Assembly (NCBI GenBank): GCA_004525275.1
Contig: SPCO01000085.1
Coordinates: forward strand, 1-6,513
Reading direction: 5' to 3'
Source of the DNA: Thermomicrobiales bacterium
Lineage (GTDB): Bacteria > Chloroflexota > Limnocylindria > Limnocylindrales > CSP1-4
DNA length: 6,513 bases
Below, one piece after another: positions 5,485 through 6,513 of the stretch. The translations under genes were made by a program, and so were the position numbers. Within the stretch, counting starts at the first letter, position 1. Every line of letters begins with the position of its first letter. The notes beneath the pieces are model-generated. The model was not told where the DNA came from and made no database searches. It saw only the letters and a list, made by a program, of their open reading frames with translations.

Positions 5485-6458
5485 TCGATCCAGCCTCCAG
5501 GTTCGGTCGCCCAGCAGCGCGCTGAGTGCCCGGGTTCGCGCTCGGTAAGCTGCGGCTCTGATTCGCGACAGCGGTCGCGGGCATAGCTACAGCGCGGATT
5601 GAAGCGGCATGCGTCGGGAACGTTGATCAAGAGCGGCGGGAGGCCCTCGATCGTTCGGAGACGGTCGCCCCGAACGTCGTCGATCCGGGGCAGCGAGTCG
5701 AGCAGACCCCAGGCATAGGGCATACGTGGGTCCTCGAACAACGTATCGACGGTCCCGGTCTCGACGATCCTGCCGGCGTACATGACGTTGACTCGGTCGC
5801 ACATGCCAGCCGCGATACCGAGATCGTGGGTGATGAGCAGGACCGCGGTCTGGAACTCCGACGACAGGCGCTGGATCAGCTCCAGGATCTGCGCCTGGAT
5901 CGTGACGTCGAGCGCGGTCGTCGGCTCGTCGGCCAGGATCAGCTTCGGATCGCATGACAGGGCGATCGCGATCATCACCCGTTGACGCATCCCGCCCGAA
6001 AACTGGTGCGGGTAGTCGTTCAGGCGATCGGCTGGGCGAGGGATGCCCACCTTGGCCAGGAGTTCAATGATCCGGTCGCGTGCCGCCTTGGCCGACAGTC
6101 CGAGGTGTTCCCGGATCGACTCGCCGATCTGATAGCCGATGGTCAAGGTCGGATTGAGGCTCGTCAGCGGGTCCTGAAAGATGAAGCCGATCTCCTTGCC
6201 GCGGAGCTTTCGCATATCGACGTCGCTGAGTTTCAGCACGTCGATCCCATCGAACTTGATCGTCCCCGAGACGATCTTGCCGGGCGGATCGGCCACGAGA
6301 CGGGCGATCGACAGCGCGGTCACGCTCTTGCCGCAACCGGATTCGCCGACAAGCCCCAGCGTCTCGCCATACCCGACTTCGAAGTCGACGTCATCGACCG
6401 CCTGGACGACCCCGTCCGGCGTGAAGAAATGGGTGGACAAACCCCGAACCTCGAGCAA
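5481..6458 (-). CDS. oppD: Oligopeptide/dipeptide ABC transporter ATP-binding protein, OppD/DppD-like
   Basis: The second cytoplasmic ATPase of the importer, expected to form a heterodimer with the OppF-like protein. Taking the TTG at 6458 as residue 1, it has Walker A GESGCGKSV (38-46), Q-loop FQDPLTSLNP (94-103), signature FSGGMRQR (153-160), Walker B LILADE (173-178, catalytic E178), SALD-equivalent TALD (181-184) and H211 in ITHDLGIA. The C-terminal oligopeptide domain carries C284, C290, C297 and C315, a probable [4Fe-4S] site. IFQDPLTSLNP and FSGGMRQRVMIA are the OppD/DppD forms of these motifs. The start is uncertain: the frame stays open through 18 more codons to the right edge without an ATG or GTG, and the TTG has no clear ribosome site, so the gene may begin beyond 6513. 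The permease genes usually found next to oppD are not in view and could lie to the right. Substrate cannot be told from the sequence. Confidence 0.93.
   Translation of the reverse strand: MLEVRGLSTHFFTPDGVVQAVDDVDFEVGYGETLGLVGESGCGKSVTALSIARLVADPPGKIVSGTIKFDGIDVLKLSDVDMRKLRGKEIGFIFQDPLTSLNPTLTIGYQIGESIREHLGLSAKAARDRIIELLAKVGIPRPADRLNDYPHQFSGGMRQRVMIAIALSCDPKLILADEPTTALDVTIQAQILELIQRLSSEFQTAVLLITHDLGIAAGMCDRVNVMYAGRIVETGTVDTLFEDPRMPYAWGLLDSLPRIDDVRGDRLRTIEGLPPLLINVPDACRFNPRCSYARDRCRESEPQLTEREPGHSARCWATEPGGWIE
5494..5498 (-). promoter_or_regulatory. Ribosome binding site of the OppF-like gene
   Basis: On the minus strand 5498-5494 reads GGAGG, nine bases before the ATG at 5484, and lies within the last codons of the OppD-like gene. 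Together with the ATGA overlap it supports this start and allows both fresh initiation and re-initiation by ribosomes finishing oppD. Confidence 0.7.
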
Positions 6459-6513
6459 GTGGTCGGCTTTGCGCCCAGCCCCTGCTTCGAGGACTGCCGC
6501 GTTGCGCTCGCGC

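Noticed and set aside
1..6513. A defence system, mobile element, CRISPR array or biosynthetic cluster
   Set aside because: No transposase, integrase, nuclease, repeat-spacer pattern, terminal inverted repeats or tRNA was seen. The content is core metabolism and a solute importer.

Overview
The window is a GC-rich, gene-dense bacterial fragment of ordinary chromosomal content. GTG and TTG starts, 4-base stop/start overlaps and the style of the transporter proteins suggest a high-GC Gram-positive or Chloroflexota-like organism. My best guess is an environmental Chloroflexota lineage, but that rests on family resemblance recalled from memory, not on a search. No RNA gene, insertion sequence, CRISPR array or phage gene was seen, and no stretch over 300 bases lacks a gene.

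Left block (minus strand, 2257 down to 1): three overlapping genes read right to left. They encode a nitrilase-superfamily glutaminase-like amidohydrolase, an NAD+ synthetase (nadE), and the first 104 codons of rsmI, the 16S rRNA C1402 ribose methyltransferase, which runs off the left edge. Each junction is a 4-base overlap (ATGA, then GTGA), so the three are probably co-transcribed and translationally coupled. The first two look like a glutamine-dependent NAD+ synthetase split into two polypeptides: one frees ammonia from glutamine, the other uses it to amidate nicotinic acid adenine dinucleotide.

Middle (plus strand, 2351 to 4126): after a 93-base divergent intergenic region comes a 591-residue lipoprotein of the family 5 (oligopeptide/dipeptide) ABC transporter substrate-binding proteins. 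Its family segments are in rotated order. The segment that normally opens the mature protein is at the C-terminus, and the protein begins, after its lipobox and a Thr/Pro linker, in what is normally the middle. This apparent circular permutation is the most notable observation here.

Right block (minus strand, 6458 or further right, down to 4186): two oligopeptide/dipeptide-type ABC ATPases, oppD/dppD-like then oppF/dppF-like, joined by another ATGA overlap and each carrying a C-terminal four-cysteine set. The permeases are not in the window and could lie beyond its right edge. The substrate-binding gene and the ATPase operon converge on a strong 35-base hairpin at 4160-4194 that contains the oppF stop codon. 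Together the lipoprotein and the two ATPases could serve one peptide (or related solute) importer, although they are transcribed separately.
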